Shown here one piece after another: positions 26,518-35,874 of a stretch of DNA of 64,000 bases. The notes below the pieces were generated by a model. That model did not search any database. It was not told where the DNA came from and saw nothing but the letters and a program-made list of their open reading frames with translations. The position numbers and the translations under genes were made by a program. The stretch comes from Neobacillus paridis (GTDB taxonomy: Bacteria; Bacillota; Bacilli; Bacillales; Cytobacillaceae). Numbering within the stretch: position 1 is the first letter of the stretch; each line of letters starts with the position of its first letter. Location of the stretch: contig NZ_JAESWB010000168.1 of NCBI RefSeq assembly GCF_016765675.1, positions 496,001-560,000 of the forward strand, in the 5' to 3' direction.

Positions 26518-29500
26518 TTATTCAGCATGGTCTGTAGTATATGGATTTTTCTTAAAAGGCCACCAGTTCGCTTCGCCGAAGGTCCGCACCATGACGGGTA
26601 CGAATAAGGGAAGGACGACGAGGGCGTATAGGGCCAGACCAATTAATAGAATCGTAGCAATTTCAAGCAATGATAGAACGCCCGATGGCATCATGGCGGC
26701 AAATGTACCGCCTAAGATCACCGCTGCCGAAATAATAACGGTTCCCATCTTCTTCATCGATTCCAAAATTGCTTCTCGAACCGGCAGATGCTGATACTCG
26801 TTAAATCGGTCCATCAAGAAAATACTGTAGTCAATGCCGAGTGCAATTAAAATAACGAAGGCAAAAAATGGAACGGCCCAGCTTATTCCTGTGTAGCCCA
26901 ACCAGTTGATAAAGATCATTTCCGCAATAGACATTGAAGTATAGTAGGTTAGGATCAACGAACCGATTAAATAAAGCGGCATGATAAACGAACGGAGCAG
27001 GATAGCCAGGATCAAGGCAATTCCTGTAAGCATTAATACCACAGTTCGTGAGTAATCTCCCTCAGAAATTGTTCCCAGGTCATTGTTCATACTGGAGACG
27101 CCGCCAACGGCGACTTTCGCATTCTCCAGTTTCGTATTTTTTACCACTCGTTTTACCGTATCCTTAATTTCCGGTATTCGGTCAATTGTTTCATTGGAAT
27201 AAGGATTTTTATTAAAGACAATATCTATGGTCATCACTTTCCGGTCTTTCGACAGGTAGGTATCAAGAACCTTGGCAAAATCTTTGCTGTCCAAGACATC
27301 CTGCGGAATGTAAAAACCATTCTGTTTTTGCTTTGAAACCGTAGAAAGATAGTCTTGGGCAGAATTGAGTCCTTTGGACACCTTGTTTAAACCATCGGCA
27401 CTTTGCGTCAAACCATCAGAAAGCTGGGTAATTTGCCCGCCCATCGTTTGAAAACCGGTCAGTACCTGCTGTTGGCCATTTTTCAGACCATCCAAGCCAT
27501 TGGAGAACTGCGGTAGCTTAGAAACGATTTGTCCCTGGCCGTTTTCCATTTTATTCATACCCTGCTCGAGCTGCTTCATACCGCTTATCAGCTGTTTCAT
27601 CCCGTTGATCAATTGTTTCTGTCCGGCAATGGCCTTTGCAAAATTAGTATTGGCAACACCGAGTCCGTCCTGTGCCCCCTGCAATCCGGCGTTTAATTGT
27701 AGCAGTCCATCGGCTAACGCTTTGGTCCCAGCAACCGCACCAGGGGAATCGGGAATTCCAGGCACACCTTTTACCCCTTGGAGGGTCATTTTAATAGCTT
27801 GATAGTCTGGATTAGCTAAAAGTTGCGGATTAGTCTTTTTAAGCGTTTCTTCAAATCTGGCGAAATGTGGATCTAACGCTGCTAAGCTTTGATGTAACAG
27901 AGTCAGGTTTTTGGCCACATCATCGTAATGGCCTTTTAAACTGCTTAGGCCTTTTCCTGCTTTTTCGTAGCCTGATAACAGTTGTTGATATCCAGCCAAC
28001 AGTTTCTCGGATTGGGCGGTAATTTCTTCTAAACCTTTGCGGGCATCACGTGCTCCGAGTGAGCCGTCTTTCAGACCTTTGGCAATCTGGCTTAAGCCCG
28101 TTTGGATTGAATCCATTCCCGTTTTCAGGTCGGAGGTACCTTTGATTAATTTATTGATACCATTGGTGGCCTCTTCCATTTTTGGCTGATTGGCTGTCAT
28201 TTGGTCTCCGGCCTTTGTAAGTCCGTCACTGATTTTTTTAATCCCGTCATTGCCTTTGCCTATGCCATCGCCAACCGTACCAACTTGTTTAGACAGATAG
28301 AAATCATCAATCGGCTTTCCGGTTGGCATCGTCACAGAGCGGACGGCTTTAACATCCTCGACTTTTTTTAATTCTTGGCTGATTTTCTCAGTCAAAGCAA
28401 TATACTCGGATGTATTCAGTTGATCGTCGTTCTTAATGACAACCTGGGTCGGCATCGATTCCCCTGGACCAAATGAATCCGCGATGATATCAAAGCCTTT
28501 AATGGATCCATATTTATCGCTGATTTCTTCAAGCGAGTTAAAAGATAGCTGGTCTCTGTAAGTAAATAAGGACGGTACGGCAATAATCGCGACGATGATA
28601 AAGGCGATTAATGGACGTTTCAGCGAAAAACTTCCCATGTTGCCCCAAAGCTTGCTGTCGCTATGCTCGATTTTTCCTTTTGACGGCCAAAACAGCTTTT
28701 TACCGAGCACGGCCATGAAAAAGGGGACAATCGTGCCAAGAGCGAGCAAAAGAATGGCCACCCCTACAGCAACGGCTGCGGCAGATTTGTAAAGCTGGAA
28801 GGTTGAGAGTCCAATCGAGGCAAAGCCAATTAATACGGCAATACCGCTGAAGATTACCGTTTTACCGGCAGTGCGATAAGTAGCGACAATCGCCTCGGTT
28901 ACATCATCTTTTTGCGCCAATTCCTCTTTAAAACGGCTCAGCAATAATATGCAGTAGTCCGTGCCAATACCGAAGAGGACGGCCACCAAGAAAATCTGGG
29001 TAAAGGTTGACAATGGAAAATCAATTTTATCTACTAATATCGCGACAATTGATTGGGCAGTGAGATAGCTAAAGCCGACAGTAATTAACGGAATCAGCGG
29101 CGCTATCGCTGATCTAAATACAAGTAAAAGCACTGCAAGGATGAAAACGACCGTTATTCCTTCTGTTTTTTTCAAGCCTTCCTGGGAATTGGTGACAAGA
29201 TCCTCGCCAATCACCCAGTTGCCCGTATAATAGTGGTCCAATTTGACGTTATCAATGGCTTTATAAAGATCTGTCGAAATCTCTTTTCCATCCCGTCCAT
29301 TTGGGGTCACTTTTAAGGACACGAGAATGGTTTTGCCGTCTTTTGAAACCAGTTGATTCTTCAGTTCTTTTTGCTTAAAGTGAGTAACCAAGTCGGTAAT
29401 GCCAAGCTTCTCTTTGTGCTGCTCAAGCTTGTTGATCGCCTGTTCGGCAGCATCAAAATCTTCCTTTGTTAATCTTTTATCGCTATGGAAGACGAGTGCC

Positions 29501-29706
29501 GTTTGTAAATCTGTGCCTCGATTTTCATTTGATTGAACATCTTTAAGAATTTGTGCTGCTTGGGTGGAAGAATATCCCTTCGGTACCGTAATTTGTCCCT
29601 TTTCACGAACAAGGTTTTCCATATTTGGCGCCACCATGAAAAGGCCGACAATGATGGCTATCCAGGCGATTAAAATGACCCATTTTCCTTTAATGATCGC
29701 ACGCAA
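26518..29706 (-). CDS. MMPL/RND family transporter (YdgH-like)
   Basis: A 1062-residue membrane protein with the duplicated RND layout. One hydrophobic segment is followed by an extracytoplasmic domain and a five- to six-helix bundle (about 170-380). Then comes a long extracytoplasmic region (about 400-860) with heptad-like repeats of Gly, Leu, Gln and Lys (GMKQLISGMKQLEQGMNK type), predicted coiled coil, and a second helix bundle (about 880-1040). GTDYCILLLSRFKEE and GIDYSIFLMDRFNEY carry the proton-relay Asp-Tyr pairs. The TTG start follows GGGGGAA, 3 bases after the marR stop. The arrangement matches B. subtilis ydgG-ydgH. The substrate, perhaps a lipid or toxic hydrophobic compound, is unknown. 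Confidence 0.88.
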   Translation of the reverse strand: MRAIIKGKWVILIAWIAIIVGLFMVAPNMENLVREKGQITVPKGYSSTQAAQILKDVQSNENRGTDLQTALVFHSDKRLTKEDFDAAEQAINKLEQHKEKLGITDLVTHFKQKELKNQLVSKDGKTILVSLKVTPNGRDGKEISTDLYKAIDNVKLDHYYTGNWVIGEDLVTNSQEGLKKTEGITVVFILAVLLLVFRSAIAPLIPLITVGFSYLTAQSIVAILVDKIDFPLSTFTQIFLVAVLFGIGTDYCILLLSRFKEELAQKDDVTEAIVATYRTAGKTVIFSGIAVLIGFASIGLSTFQLYKSAAAVAVGVAILLLALGTIVPFFMAVLGKKLFWPSKGKIEHSDSKLWGNMGSFSLKRPLIAFIIVAIIAVPSLFTYRDQLSFNSLEEISDKYGSIKGFDIIADSFGPGESMPTQVVIKNDDQLNTSEYIALTEKISQELKKVEDVKAVRSVTMPTGKPIDDFYLSKQVGTVGDGIGKGNDGIKKISDGLTKAGDQMTANQPKMEEATNGINKLIKGTSDLKTGMDSIQTGLSQIAKGLKDGSLGARDARKGLEEITAQSEKLLAGYQQLLSGYEKAGKGLSSLKGHYDDVAKNLTLLHQSLAALDPHFARFEETLKKTNPQLLANPDYQAIKMTLQGVKGVPGIPDSPGAVAGTKALADGLLQLNAGLQGAQDGLGVANTNFAKAIAGQKQLINGMKQLISGMKQLEQGMNKMENGQGQIVSKLPQFSNGLDGLKNGQQQVLTGFQTMGGQITQLSDGLTQSADGLNKVSKGLNSAQDYLSTVSKQKQNGFYIPQDVLDSKDFAKVLDTYLSKDRKVMTIDIVFNKNPYSNETIDRIPEIKDTVKRVVKNTKLENAKVAVGGVSSMNNDLGTISEGDYSRTVVLMLTGIALILAILLRSFIMPLYLIGSLILTYYTSMSIAEMIFINWLGYTGISWAVPFFAFVILIALGIDYSIFLMDRFNEYQHLPVREAILESMKKMGTVIISAAVILGGTFAAMMPSGVLSLLEIATILLIGLALYALVVLPLFVPVMVRTFGEANWWPFKKNPYTTDHAE

Positions 29707-29709
29707 TTT

Positions 29710-30189
29710 TTATTCCCCCAGTTCTTCCTTTTTCTTGTTGTTTAAGACTTTCGCCAGTTTTTCATATGTGTTGATAAAGGCCTTAATTTCCGGTTCTTCA
29801 AATTGGGTAATAATCGATTCAACCAAGAGGTGAATTTTTTCCTGCGCCTTTTGGTAGAGTTCCTTACCTTCTGGAGTCAAGGTTAAATAGACCACTCGGC
29901 GGTCGTTTAGATCGCGGGTTCGTTCAATTAACCCCTTGTCTGCCATCCGGTTGACAATGGCCGTGATGGCACTTTTATTTACCTCAAAAACATCAGCCAA
30001 TTCCGTTGGGGTGCAGCTTTCTGATTGATCAATATACCTTAATATGTAATGCTGGTCATTGGTTAAATCATTGCCAATCTGTTCCTTAATTAAAGACTCA
30101 GCTTTCTTGTGCACCTGAAAGGATATGGTTACATAACGGTTAATTAATTCCTGTATTAAGCTATCCTGCAAATTTTTATTCACCACCAT
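29710..30189 (-). CDS. MarR family repressor (YdgG-like)
   Basis: A 159-residue dimeric winged-helix regulator. The DNA-binding core ESCTPTELADVFEVNKSAITAIVNRM and the wing DLNDRRVVYLTLT are typical MarR. It is first in a two-gene operon with the MMPL exporter and probably represses it until an unknown ligand binds. The ATG at 30189 lacks a clear ribosome binding site, whereas a TTG at 30171 (LQDSL...) lies 8 bases after GGTGGTGA and may be the true start. An inverted repeat at 30200-30222 immediately upstream is the likely operator. Confidence 0.88.
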   Translation of the reverse strand: MVVNKNLQDSLIQELINRYVTISFQVHKKAESLIKEQIGNDLTNDQHYILRYIDQSESCTPTELADVFEVNKSAITAIVNRMADKGLIERTRDLNDRRVVYLTLTPEGKELYQKAQEKIHLLVESIITQFEEPEIKAFINTYEKLAKVLNNKKKEELGE

Positions 30190-30199
30190 TTTTTAAAAA

Positions 30200-30222
30200 A
30201 ATAGTTAAGTTGTTGAACTATT
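30200..30222. promoter_or_regulatory. Probable MarR operator
   Basis: AATAGTT and AACTATT form an inverted repeat separated by 9 bases, with an inner AGTT/AACT. It sits 11 bases upstream of the MarR gene start. Autoregulation is inferred from position and symmetry. Confidence 0.5.
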
Positions 30223-30348
30223 CACGTCTTTAACTATATAACGGTTTAAGGAAAGGTGTCAATAAGAAAAGCTGTCGAAAAAAGGCGAGCGCAACATAAC
30301 TCAATCCATTGCATTTTAGCAGGAAATGAAAATTATTCCACGATGGAA

Positions 30349-30377
30349 TTGACTTTTTCGATTGGGAAATATATAAT
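30349..30377 (+). promoter_or_regulatory. proS promoter
   Basis: TTGACT, exactly 17 bases, then TATAAT. It lies about 20 bases ahead of the T-box leader. Confidence 0.8.
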
Positions 30378-30394
30378 TTTTTCAAAATACATAG

Positions 30395-30630
30395 TCGAAA
30401 CAATGACGGGGACTAGTAAAATGTGGCAGTCTTACCAAGAGAGGAGACCGGTGGTGCGAGGTTTCTTAAGACGGACATTTGAACCTGCCTCACGAGTTCT
30501 GTATCGGATCGACCTGAAGATACAAGCGGATCAATTCCGTTATCATGGAAAGAGTACAAAGCAGCTGCTTTGTAAATGTAGGGTGGTACCGCCAGGCCTT
30601 GGTCCCTTTTTGAGGATCAAGGTCTTTTTA
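30395..30630 (+). ncRNA. T-box riboswitch leader of proS (tRNA-Pro sensing)
   Basis: The conserved T-box core TGTAAATGTAGGGTGGTACCGC lies at 30571-30592. It is followed by an intrinsic terminator (CCTTGGTCC with GGATCAAGG, 30597-30622) and a T-run to 30629. Stem I begins near GACGGGGACTAGTAAA and includes the GAGAGGAGACCGGTGG apical elements. The likely specifier codon is CCU (Pro) at 30484-30486, within GAACCTGCC. Uncharged tRNA-Pro should stabilise the antiterminator and turn proS on. The specifier is assigned by eye from position. Confidence 0.93.
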
Positions 30631-30701
30631 TCTTTAAAAAAATGCGGAAACGCACGTTTAACGGTGTTGAAGCTGAAAAATAAATAAAATGAGGTGTAAT
30701 A

Positions 30702-32132
30702 ATGGCAAAGGAATTTGTAAAAGACGTAACCAGCATGGATGAAGATTTCGCCCAGTGGTATACAGACGTGGTCACCAAAGCAGATCTAATCGATTACTCT
30801 AGTGTGCGCGGTTCAATGATTCTCCGCCCGTACGGTTTTGCCTTATGGGACAATATTAAAAACGAACTGGACCGCCGGATTAAGGAAACAGGGCATGAGA
30901 ATGTGTATATGCCTTTGTTTATTCCCGAGAGCCTGTTGCAAAAAGAGAAAGATCACGTTGAAGGCTTCGCTCCTGAAGTTGCCTGGGTGACACATGGCGG
31001 TTCTGAAGAACTTACAGAGAGACTGGTCGTTCGGCCAACCTCAGAGGTGCTTTTCTGTGAGCATTATAAACATATCATTCATTCTTATCGTGACTTGCCA
31101 AAGCTTTATAATCAATGGGCTAACGTGGTTCGCTGGGAAAAAACAACCCGTCCATTCTTACGGACATTAGAATTCTTATGGCAGGAAGGGCATACTGCCC
31201 ACGCCACTGACGAAGATGCGATGGAAGAAACAATCAGAATGCTGAATGTGTATGCTGATGTTTTGGAAAACGTTCTGGCTATCCCGGTTGTAAAAGGGCA
31301 AAAGACCGAAAAAGAAAAATTTGCTGGGGCAAAAGCGACCTTTACCGTTGAAAGCTTAATGCATGACGGCAAAGCATTGCAATCCGGGACCTCACACCAT
31401 TTTGGCACAGGCTTTGCCAAAGCATTTGGAATTCAGTACCTTGATAAGGACGGTAAACAGCAGTATGTCCATCAAACCTCATGGGGCTTTACCACTAGGG
31501 TAATCGGGGCCTTGATCATGGTTCACGGCGATGACCGCGGTCTTGTGATTCCACCAAAAGCAGCACCAACTCAGGTAATGATCGTGCCAATCGCGCAGCA
31601 TAAAGAAGGCGTGTTGGATTTTGCCTACGAGTTGAAGGATTCATTAGCTAAAATTGCCCGTGTAGGTATTGATGCCAGCGACAAAAAACCAGGCTGGAAA
31701 TTCAATGAATATGAAATGAAGGGTATCCCGGTGCGTCTGGAAGTGGGGCCAAAGGACATTGAAAATAACCAAGTGGTGTTAGTAAGAAGAGATACATTGG
31801 AAAAAGTAGTGGTGCCAATTGATCAATTAGAAACGAAGCTGGCGGAGTTATTGGAAGACATCCAGTCCAACCTTTATAATAAAGCCTTAAAACATCGCGA
31901 AGAACGAACTTCGGTTGCGACAACTTTGGCTGAATTAAATGAAATCCTAGAAACCAAACCAGGTTTTATAAAAGCAATGTGGTGCGGTGATCTCGCCTGC
32001 GAGGAAAAAATCAAAGAAGAAACCGGTGCGACCTCCCGCTGTATCCCATTTGAACAAGAACACCTGTCCGACAAATGCGTCTGCTGCGGCAAAGAAGCAA
32101 AACAGATGGTTTATTGGGCGAAAGCATATTAA
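30702..32132 (+). CDS. proS: Prolyl-tRNA synthetase, archaeal/eukaryotic type
   Basis: A 476-residue class II aminoacyl-tRNA synthetase that charges tRNA-Pro. Motif 2 ([24 protein letters not shown]) and motif 3 ([10 protein letters not shown]) are present. The large editing insertion between motifs 2 and 3 that characterises the 560-570 residue bacterial enzyme is absent. The C-terminal zinc-binding domain of the archaeal type is present ([12 protein letters not shown] ... [10 protein letters not shown]). Some Bacillus genomes carry this form as a second, T-box-controlled ProRS beside the housekeeping one. Whether a bacterial-type proS also exists cannot be seen here. It starts at ATG after GAGGTG. 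Confidence 0.95.
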   Translation: MAKEFVKDVTSMDEDFAQWYTDVVTKADLIDYSSVRGSMILRPYGFALWDNIKNELDRRIKETGHENVYMPLFIPESLLQKEKDHVEGFAPEVAWVTHGGSEELTERLVVRPTSEVLFCEHYKHIIHSYRDLPKLYNQWANVVRWEKTTRPFLRTLEFLWQEGHTAHATDEDAMEETIRMLNVYADVLENVLAIPVVKGQKTEKEKFAGAKATFTVESLMHDGKALQSGTSHHFGTGFAKAFGIQYLDKDGKQQYVHQTSWGFTTRVIGALIMVHGDDRGLVIPPKAAPTQVMIVPIAQHKEGVLDFAYELKDSLAKIARVGIDASDKKPGWKFNEYEMKGIPVRLEVGPKDIENNQVVLVRRDTLEKVVVPIDQLETKLAELLEDIQSNLYNKALKHREERTSVATTLAELNEILETKPGFIKAMWCGDLACEEKIKEETGATSRCIPFEQEHLSDKCVCCGKEAKQMVYWAKAY

Positions 32133-32137
32133 TTGGC

Positions 32138-32169
32138 AAGGCTCTTCCAAGAAGGGAAGAGCCTTTTCA
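32138..32169 (+). terminator. Intrinsic terminator of proS
   Basis: AAGGCTCTTCC pairs with GGAAGAGCCTT around a short AAGAAG loop, followed by TT. Confidence 0.8.
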
Positions 32170-32307
32170 ATTTAAAACTCGATTCTCTTTTTGCGAGAAT
32201 AATCTGTAAGGTTTAGCACTTTATACAATATATCTGCAACTTTCAGCAGGACATCTGCAGTTTTTTAAATATATCTCAACTTTCCGGGGAATAAATTAGT
32301 CGTGCTG

Positions 32308-32892
32308 TTAAAAAATATACTTTATTAAATAGTATTTCGTAATCGCCAAATACTCCCGGCTATAGGACTTCACCACTGCCATCGAAGGTGTTTCAGCAGG
32401 GAGACCTTGGACTGCAAGCCCTTGGTCATGTGCAATGGAAAGGGCACGGTACATGTGAAAATTATTTGAAACAATCAGGCCGAGCTTCGCGCTTGAAGGA
32501 ATTAGTTTCTTCGAAAAGCGAATATTTTCATAGGTATCAGTGGAGCGATCCTCCAAAATAATTCTCGACTCATTAATTCCCTTAGCAACTAATTCGCGCT
32601 TAATCGATTCAGCTTCTGAAATATCTTCCCCGGGACCTTTTCCCCCCGAAGCAATGACAATCGTCCCCGTATTTTTCCGTAAATAGCCGGAAGCGGCGTC
32701 GATTCTCGCGGCTAAAGCCAGTGAAGGATCAGTTCCCTTCACCCTTGCCCCCAAGATAATTAAATAGTCGGCGTTTTTGGGAGCATCCATTCTGCTGAAT
32801 TGACTAATTTTATATTGGAGGAAGCCTACATACACTACTCCTAATACCACCAGGACTGCAACCATAATCATGATTCTTTTCCTTTTTTTCAT
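32308..32892 (-). CDS. YdcF/SanA-like membrane-anchored DUF218 protein
   Basis: A 194-residue protein with one N-terminal membrane anchor (IMIMVAVLVVLGVVYVGFL), then a DUF218 Rossmann-like domain. Characteristic motifs are ADYLIILGARVKG, IVIASGGKGPGEDISEAESIKREL and LEDRSTDTYENIRFSKKL, then SNNFHMYRA. Relatives (SanA, ElyC, YdcF) affect envelope integrity and antibiotic tolerance, but no reaction is established. It is probably extracytoplasmic. AGGAAATGAG precedes the ATG. The roughly 140 bases between it and proS contain short near-repeats of ATATATCTGCAACTTT and nothing else I can name. Confidence 0.85.
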   Translation of the reverse strand: MKKRKRIMIMVAVLVVLGVVYVGFLQYKISQFSRMDAPKNADYLIILGARVKGTDPSLALAARIDAASGYLRKNTGTIVIASGGKGPGEDISEAESIKRELVAKGINESRIILEDRSTDTYENIRFSKKLIPSSAKLGLIVSNNFHMYRALSIAHDQGLAVQGLPAETPSMAVVKSYSREYLAITKYYLIKYIF

Positions 32893-33063
32893 TTATTTTC
32901 TCATTTCCTGTCCTTTGTTTTTATCAGTTTGATAATACCATAATTTACTAGAAAATGTTAAATAATTCAGGAGTTTATTTATTTTTGTAATCGTCAAAAG
33001 TTTGAATCTGGACCTATTTATGATTAAATAAAAGTTAGAAAAAGCAAGAAGGGATTGAGCTTT

Positions 33064-33840
33064 TTGAGTAAGAATGTCATCCGTTTCATTACGATTCTCG
33101 CGGTTTTCTTCTGTCTGCTTTGGGCTGCGGGGCTCGGCTGGGCCGTAAAGGAATATTATGCCGGAAAACCGGATCAGGCACCACAGCGAACGAAAGTAGT
33201 CACAAAGACGGAAAACCAGAAGGGGTTAACGATTGTGGCCTTGGGTGATTCATTGACAAGAGGAACCGGCGATGAGACGGGTAAGGGATATGTTGGGGAT
33301 TTAGTGGATGAAATCAAGCAAAAAACAAAGCGCCCGGTCCAGCTGACAAACCTCGGGATTAATGGTCAAAGGTCAGACCAGTTGAAAAAACAAGTCCAGC
33401 AAATGGAGGTCCAGCGGCAGCTCGAAAAAGCAGACGTTATTTTGCTGACCATCGGCGGGAACGATTTGTTCCGGGGCGGACAAGGGTTAATTGATTTTCA
33501 AAGCGGCGATATTGCTGCGATTGAAAAAAAATACCTCAATAATTTAAAATTTATTTTTCAACAAATTCGCAAGCACAACGACCATGCCAACGTGTTTTTT
33601 ATTGGCTTATACAATCCGTTTAGCGAAATGGACCAAGGGAAAGAAATGTCGAAGGTGATCCGCCACTGGAATTATGACAGTGCCGAGGTAAGTGCAGCGT
33701 TTCCTAAAATTGTCTTTGTTCCAACCTTCGATTTATTTGAATTGAAGGTAAATGACTATTTGTATTCCGATAAATTTCATCCCAATACAAAAGGGTACCG
33801 GCTGATCGCAGAACGTGTTGCTTCATTGCTTACCTGGTAA
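33064..33840 (+). CDS. SGNH/GDSL-type hydrolase, membrane-anchored
   Basis: A 258-residue esterase-fold protein with an N-terminal signal anchor (about residues 8-30, ITILAVFFCLLWAAGLGWAV). The SGNH blocks are in order: ALGDSLTRG (Ser nucleophile), NLGINGQ (Gly), TIGGNDL (Asn) and the catalytic DKFHPNTKGY (Asp-x-x-His). It would act outside the membrane on lipids or acylated cell-wall polymers; YpmR of B. subtilis is a relative. The TTG at 33064 is 9 bases from AAGGGA and the in-frame TTG at 33055 is too close. It lies 13 bases ahead of an ABC exporter and may be co-transcribed with it. Confidence 0.85.
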   Translation: MSKNVIRFITILAVFFCLLWAAGLGWAVKEYYAGKPDQAPQRTKVVTKTENQKGLTIVALGDSLTRGTGDETGKGYVGDLVDEIKQKTKRPVQLTNLGINGQRSDQLKKQVQQMEVQRQLEKADVILLTIGGNDLFRGGQGLIDFQSGDIAAIEKKYLNNLKFIFQQIRKHNDHANVFFIGLYNPFSEMDQGKEMSKVIRHWNYDSAEVSAAFPKIVFVPTFDLFELKVNDYLYSDKFHPNTKGYRLIAERVASLLTW

Positions 33841-33853
33841 GGAGATAGGATTG

Positions 33854-34768
33854 ATGGAAAAAAATATTACATTATCCGTGAAAAATTTAAGAAAAGTAAT
33901 CGGGAGAAAAGAAATTATTAAAGGGTTAACCTTTGATTTGCGTGAAGGTGAGGTGTTTGGCTTTCTTGGTCCTAACGGTGCCGGGAAAACAACAACAATC
34001 CGGATGCTAGTCGGCTTAATCAAACCGACGTCGGGCAGTATTCACATATGCGGCTATAATTTAGAAGAAAACTTTCAAGCTGCTTTAAAGAACCTTGGCT
34101 GTATCGTGGAAAATCCGGAATTGTATCCCTTTCTTTCGGGCTATCATAATCTGCTCCATTTTGCCCGCATGTTAGATGGCGTTGGTGATGAACGGATTAA
34201 AGAAGTCACAGAACTGGTCGGATTAACAGAAAGAATTCATGATAAAGTTAAAACCTATTCACTGGGAATGAGGCAGCGGCTTGGCATTGCCCAGGCCCTG
34301 TTAGGAAATCCGAAAGTACTCATCCTGGATGAACCGACAAATGGATTGGATCCGGCCGGAATTCGCGAAATGCGGGAATTTATCCGCTTTCTTGCGGAAC
34401 ATGAGGGTTTAAGCGTTCTCGTATCCAGCCATTTGTTGAGTGAAATTCAGCTTTTATGCGATCGGGTGGCAATTATTGCAAAGGGGACAATTATTCGCAC
34501 CGATACGGTTCTAAGGTTATTGTCGAATCGGGAAAAAATGGTTTGGCGACTCGAACCGTATGAAACAGGAAAACAAATTTTACAGGCTCTTACAAAAATA
34601 GAGGAAAAAGACGATGGAACCATCTGGACGGAGTATAACAAGGAAAAGATACCGGAATGGAACAAGCAGCTGGTTGACTCAGGTGTTTCCGTGTTGGAGA
34701 TGAATCGAAAAATGCCGGTGCTGGAAGATCTGTTCCTCGAACTGACCGGGGGTGAAACCATTGAATAA
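33854..34768 (+). CDS. ABC transporter ATP-binding protein
   Basis: A 304-residue ATPase subunit of the bacitracin/natA-like exporter class. Walker A GPNGAGKTT (about residue 39), Q-loop ENPELYP, signature YSLGMRQRLGIAQAL (about 135) and Walker B LILDEPTNGLDP (about 156) are all present, with an H-loop in SSHLL. The C-terminal 80 residues are a family-specific extension. The ATG at 33854 follows AAGGAG by 9 bases. The stop overlaps the start of the permease gene. The exported substrate is unknown; these systems often confer peptide-antibiotic resistance. Confidence 0.9.
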   Translation: MEKNITLSVKNLRKVIGRKEIIKGLTFDLREGEVFGFLGPNGAGKTTTIRMLVGLIKPTSGSIHICGYNLEENFQAALKNLGCIVENPELYPFLSGYHNLLHFARMLDGVGDERIKEVTELVGLTERIHDKVKTYSLGMRQRLGIAQALLGNPKVLILDEPTNGLDPAGIREMREFIRFLAEHEGLSVLVSSHLLSEIQLLCDRVAIIAKGTIIRTDTVLRLLSNREKMVWRLEPYETGKQILQALTKIEEKDDGTIWTEYNKEKIPEWNKQLVDSGVSVLEMNRKMPVLEDLFLELTGGETIE

Positions 34769-35741
34769 ATTGATTCAAAATGAAATGATGAAGCTGGTTG
34801 CCAAGAAACGGTTACTGGTGATCGCCCTCATAATTGGCGTTCTGGTTATCTTATTTACTTATGCGCAATACAAACAAGTGCAAACGCAAAGGGAAAAATT
34901 AGGAACAAGCGATTGGCGCACAATCCTGCAACAACAAATCGTTGATACAACCAATCGGCTCTCCAGCAGCAGGATTTCCGACGAATGGAAAAAACAGCTG
35001 CAAATTTCGCTCCAGCAGCAACAATATTATTTGGATCATGACATTAATCCCGCGGAGCCGGGAGCACCGACTTTCATGCGCATTTTTCTTGAAAACTCAA
35101 TTGATTTGTTTATTCCGTTAATGGTCATGGTGATTGCCAGCGACCTGGTCTCCTCAGAGCATAGCCTTGGTACGGTCAAACTTCTGTTGACAAGACCGGT
35201 TAAAAGGTGGAAGGTGCTATTGAGTAAATACATAACTCTCTGTCTGGCAGTATCCCTCATCATAGCCATTGCCGGCTTTTTATCCTATGCGATCTCCGGG
35301 GTCGTTTTTGGATACAAAGGCTGGGGGGCGCCGATTTTAACCGGGTTTAATGTAACGGATGAAGGGTTAAATACGTCCCAGGTCAAATTACTGAGTTTGT
35401 GGAAGTTTTTGCTGATGGATTTTGGACTTGTCTGGTTTGTGGCCATTGTCGTTGGGACTTTATCATTCATGCTGTCGGTGCTGATTCGCAGTACAGCGGC
35501 AGGTATGGGGGTTATGTTAGCTGCCCTGATTTCAGGGGCAATTCTCAATAATATGATTTCCTCTTGGGAATCAGCGAAATATTTTTTTATGGTCAACTTA
35601 AGATTAACGGATTATATGAAAGGAACAGCCCCGCCGATTGAAGGAATGACCCTCGCCTTTTCGATGCTCGTGCTGCTCGTTTGGTGGCTGGCAGCGCTGT
35701 GTGTTTCTTTCATTGTGTTTACTAAAAAAGATGTGTATTAG
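34761..35741 (+). CDS. ABC transporter permease (ABC-2 type)
   Basis: A 326-residue permease with about six membrane segments. The first is at about residues 16-35 (LLVIALIIGVLVILFTYA), then comes a large extracytoplasmic loop rich in Gln (about 35-110). SEHSLGTVKLLLTRPVKRWKVLLSKY is the typical cytoplasmic coupling region. The TTG at 34761 (7 bases after GGGGGTG) overlaps the ATPase stop by 8 bases. An in-frame GTG at 34752 overlaps the ribosome binding site. It forms a transporter with the preceding ATPase. Confidence 0.88.
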   Translation: MNKLIQNEMMKLVAKKRLLVIALIIGVLVILFTYAQYKQVQTQREKLGTSDWRTILQQQIVDTTNRLSSSRISDEWKKQLQISLQQQQYYLDHDINPAEPGAPTFMRIFLENSIDLFIPLMVMVIASDLVSSEHSLGTVKLLLTRPVKRWKVLLSKYITLCLAVSLIIAIAGFLSYAISGVVFGYKGWGAPILTGFNVTDEGLNTSQVKLLSLWKFLLMDFGLVWFVAIVVGTLSFMLSVLIRSTAAGMGVMLAALISGAILNNMISSWESAKYFFMVNLRLTDYMKGTAPPIEGMTLAFSMLVLLVWWLAALCVSFIVFTKKDVY

Positions 35742-35768
35742 AAAAGATCCTGTTAAAGGGTCTTTTTT
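35742..35768 (+). terminator. Intrinsic terminator of the ABC exporter operon
   Basis: AAAAGATCC pairs with GGGTCTTTT (one G-U) around a 7-base loop, then T. It starts at the stop codon. Confidence 0.75.
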
Positions 35769-35874
35769 CTATGGAAAAAATTTTTCCCAAAATAGGAAAT
35801 TTTTTTATTGAATTGGGCATGATAATTTCTTGTGAAGAAATAAAAATATCCAAAATACAATGGAAGGTGAAAGA

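Noticed and set aside
30256..30687. 143-codon ORF ahead of proS
   Set aside because: It reads straight through the promoter and T-box leader. The RNA signals explain the sequence and no ribosome binding site is present.
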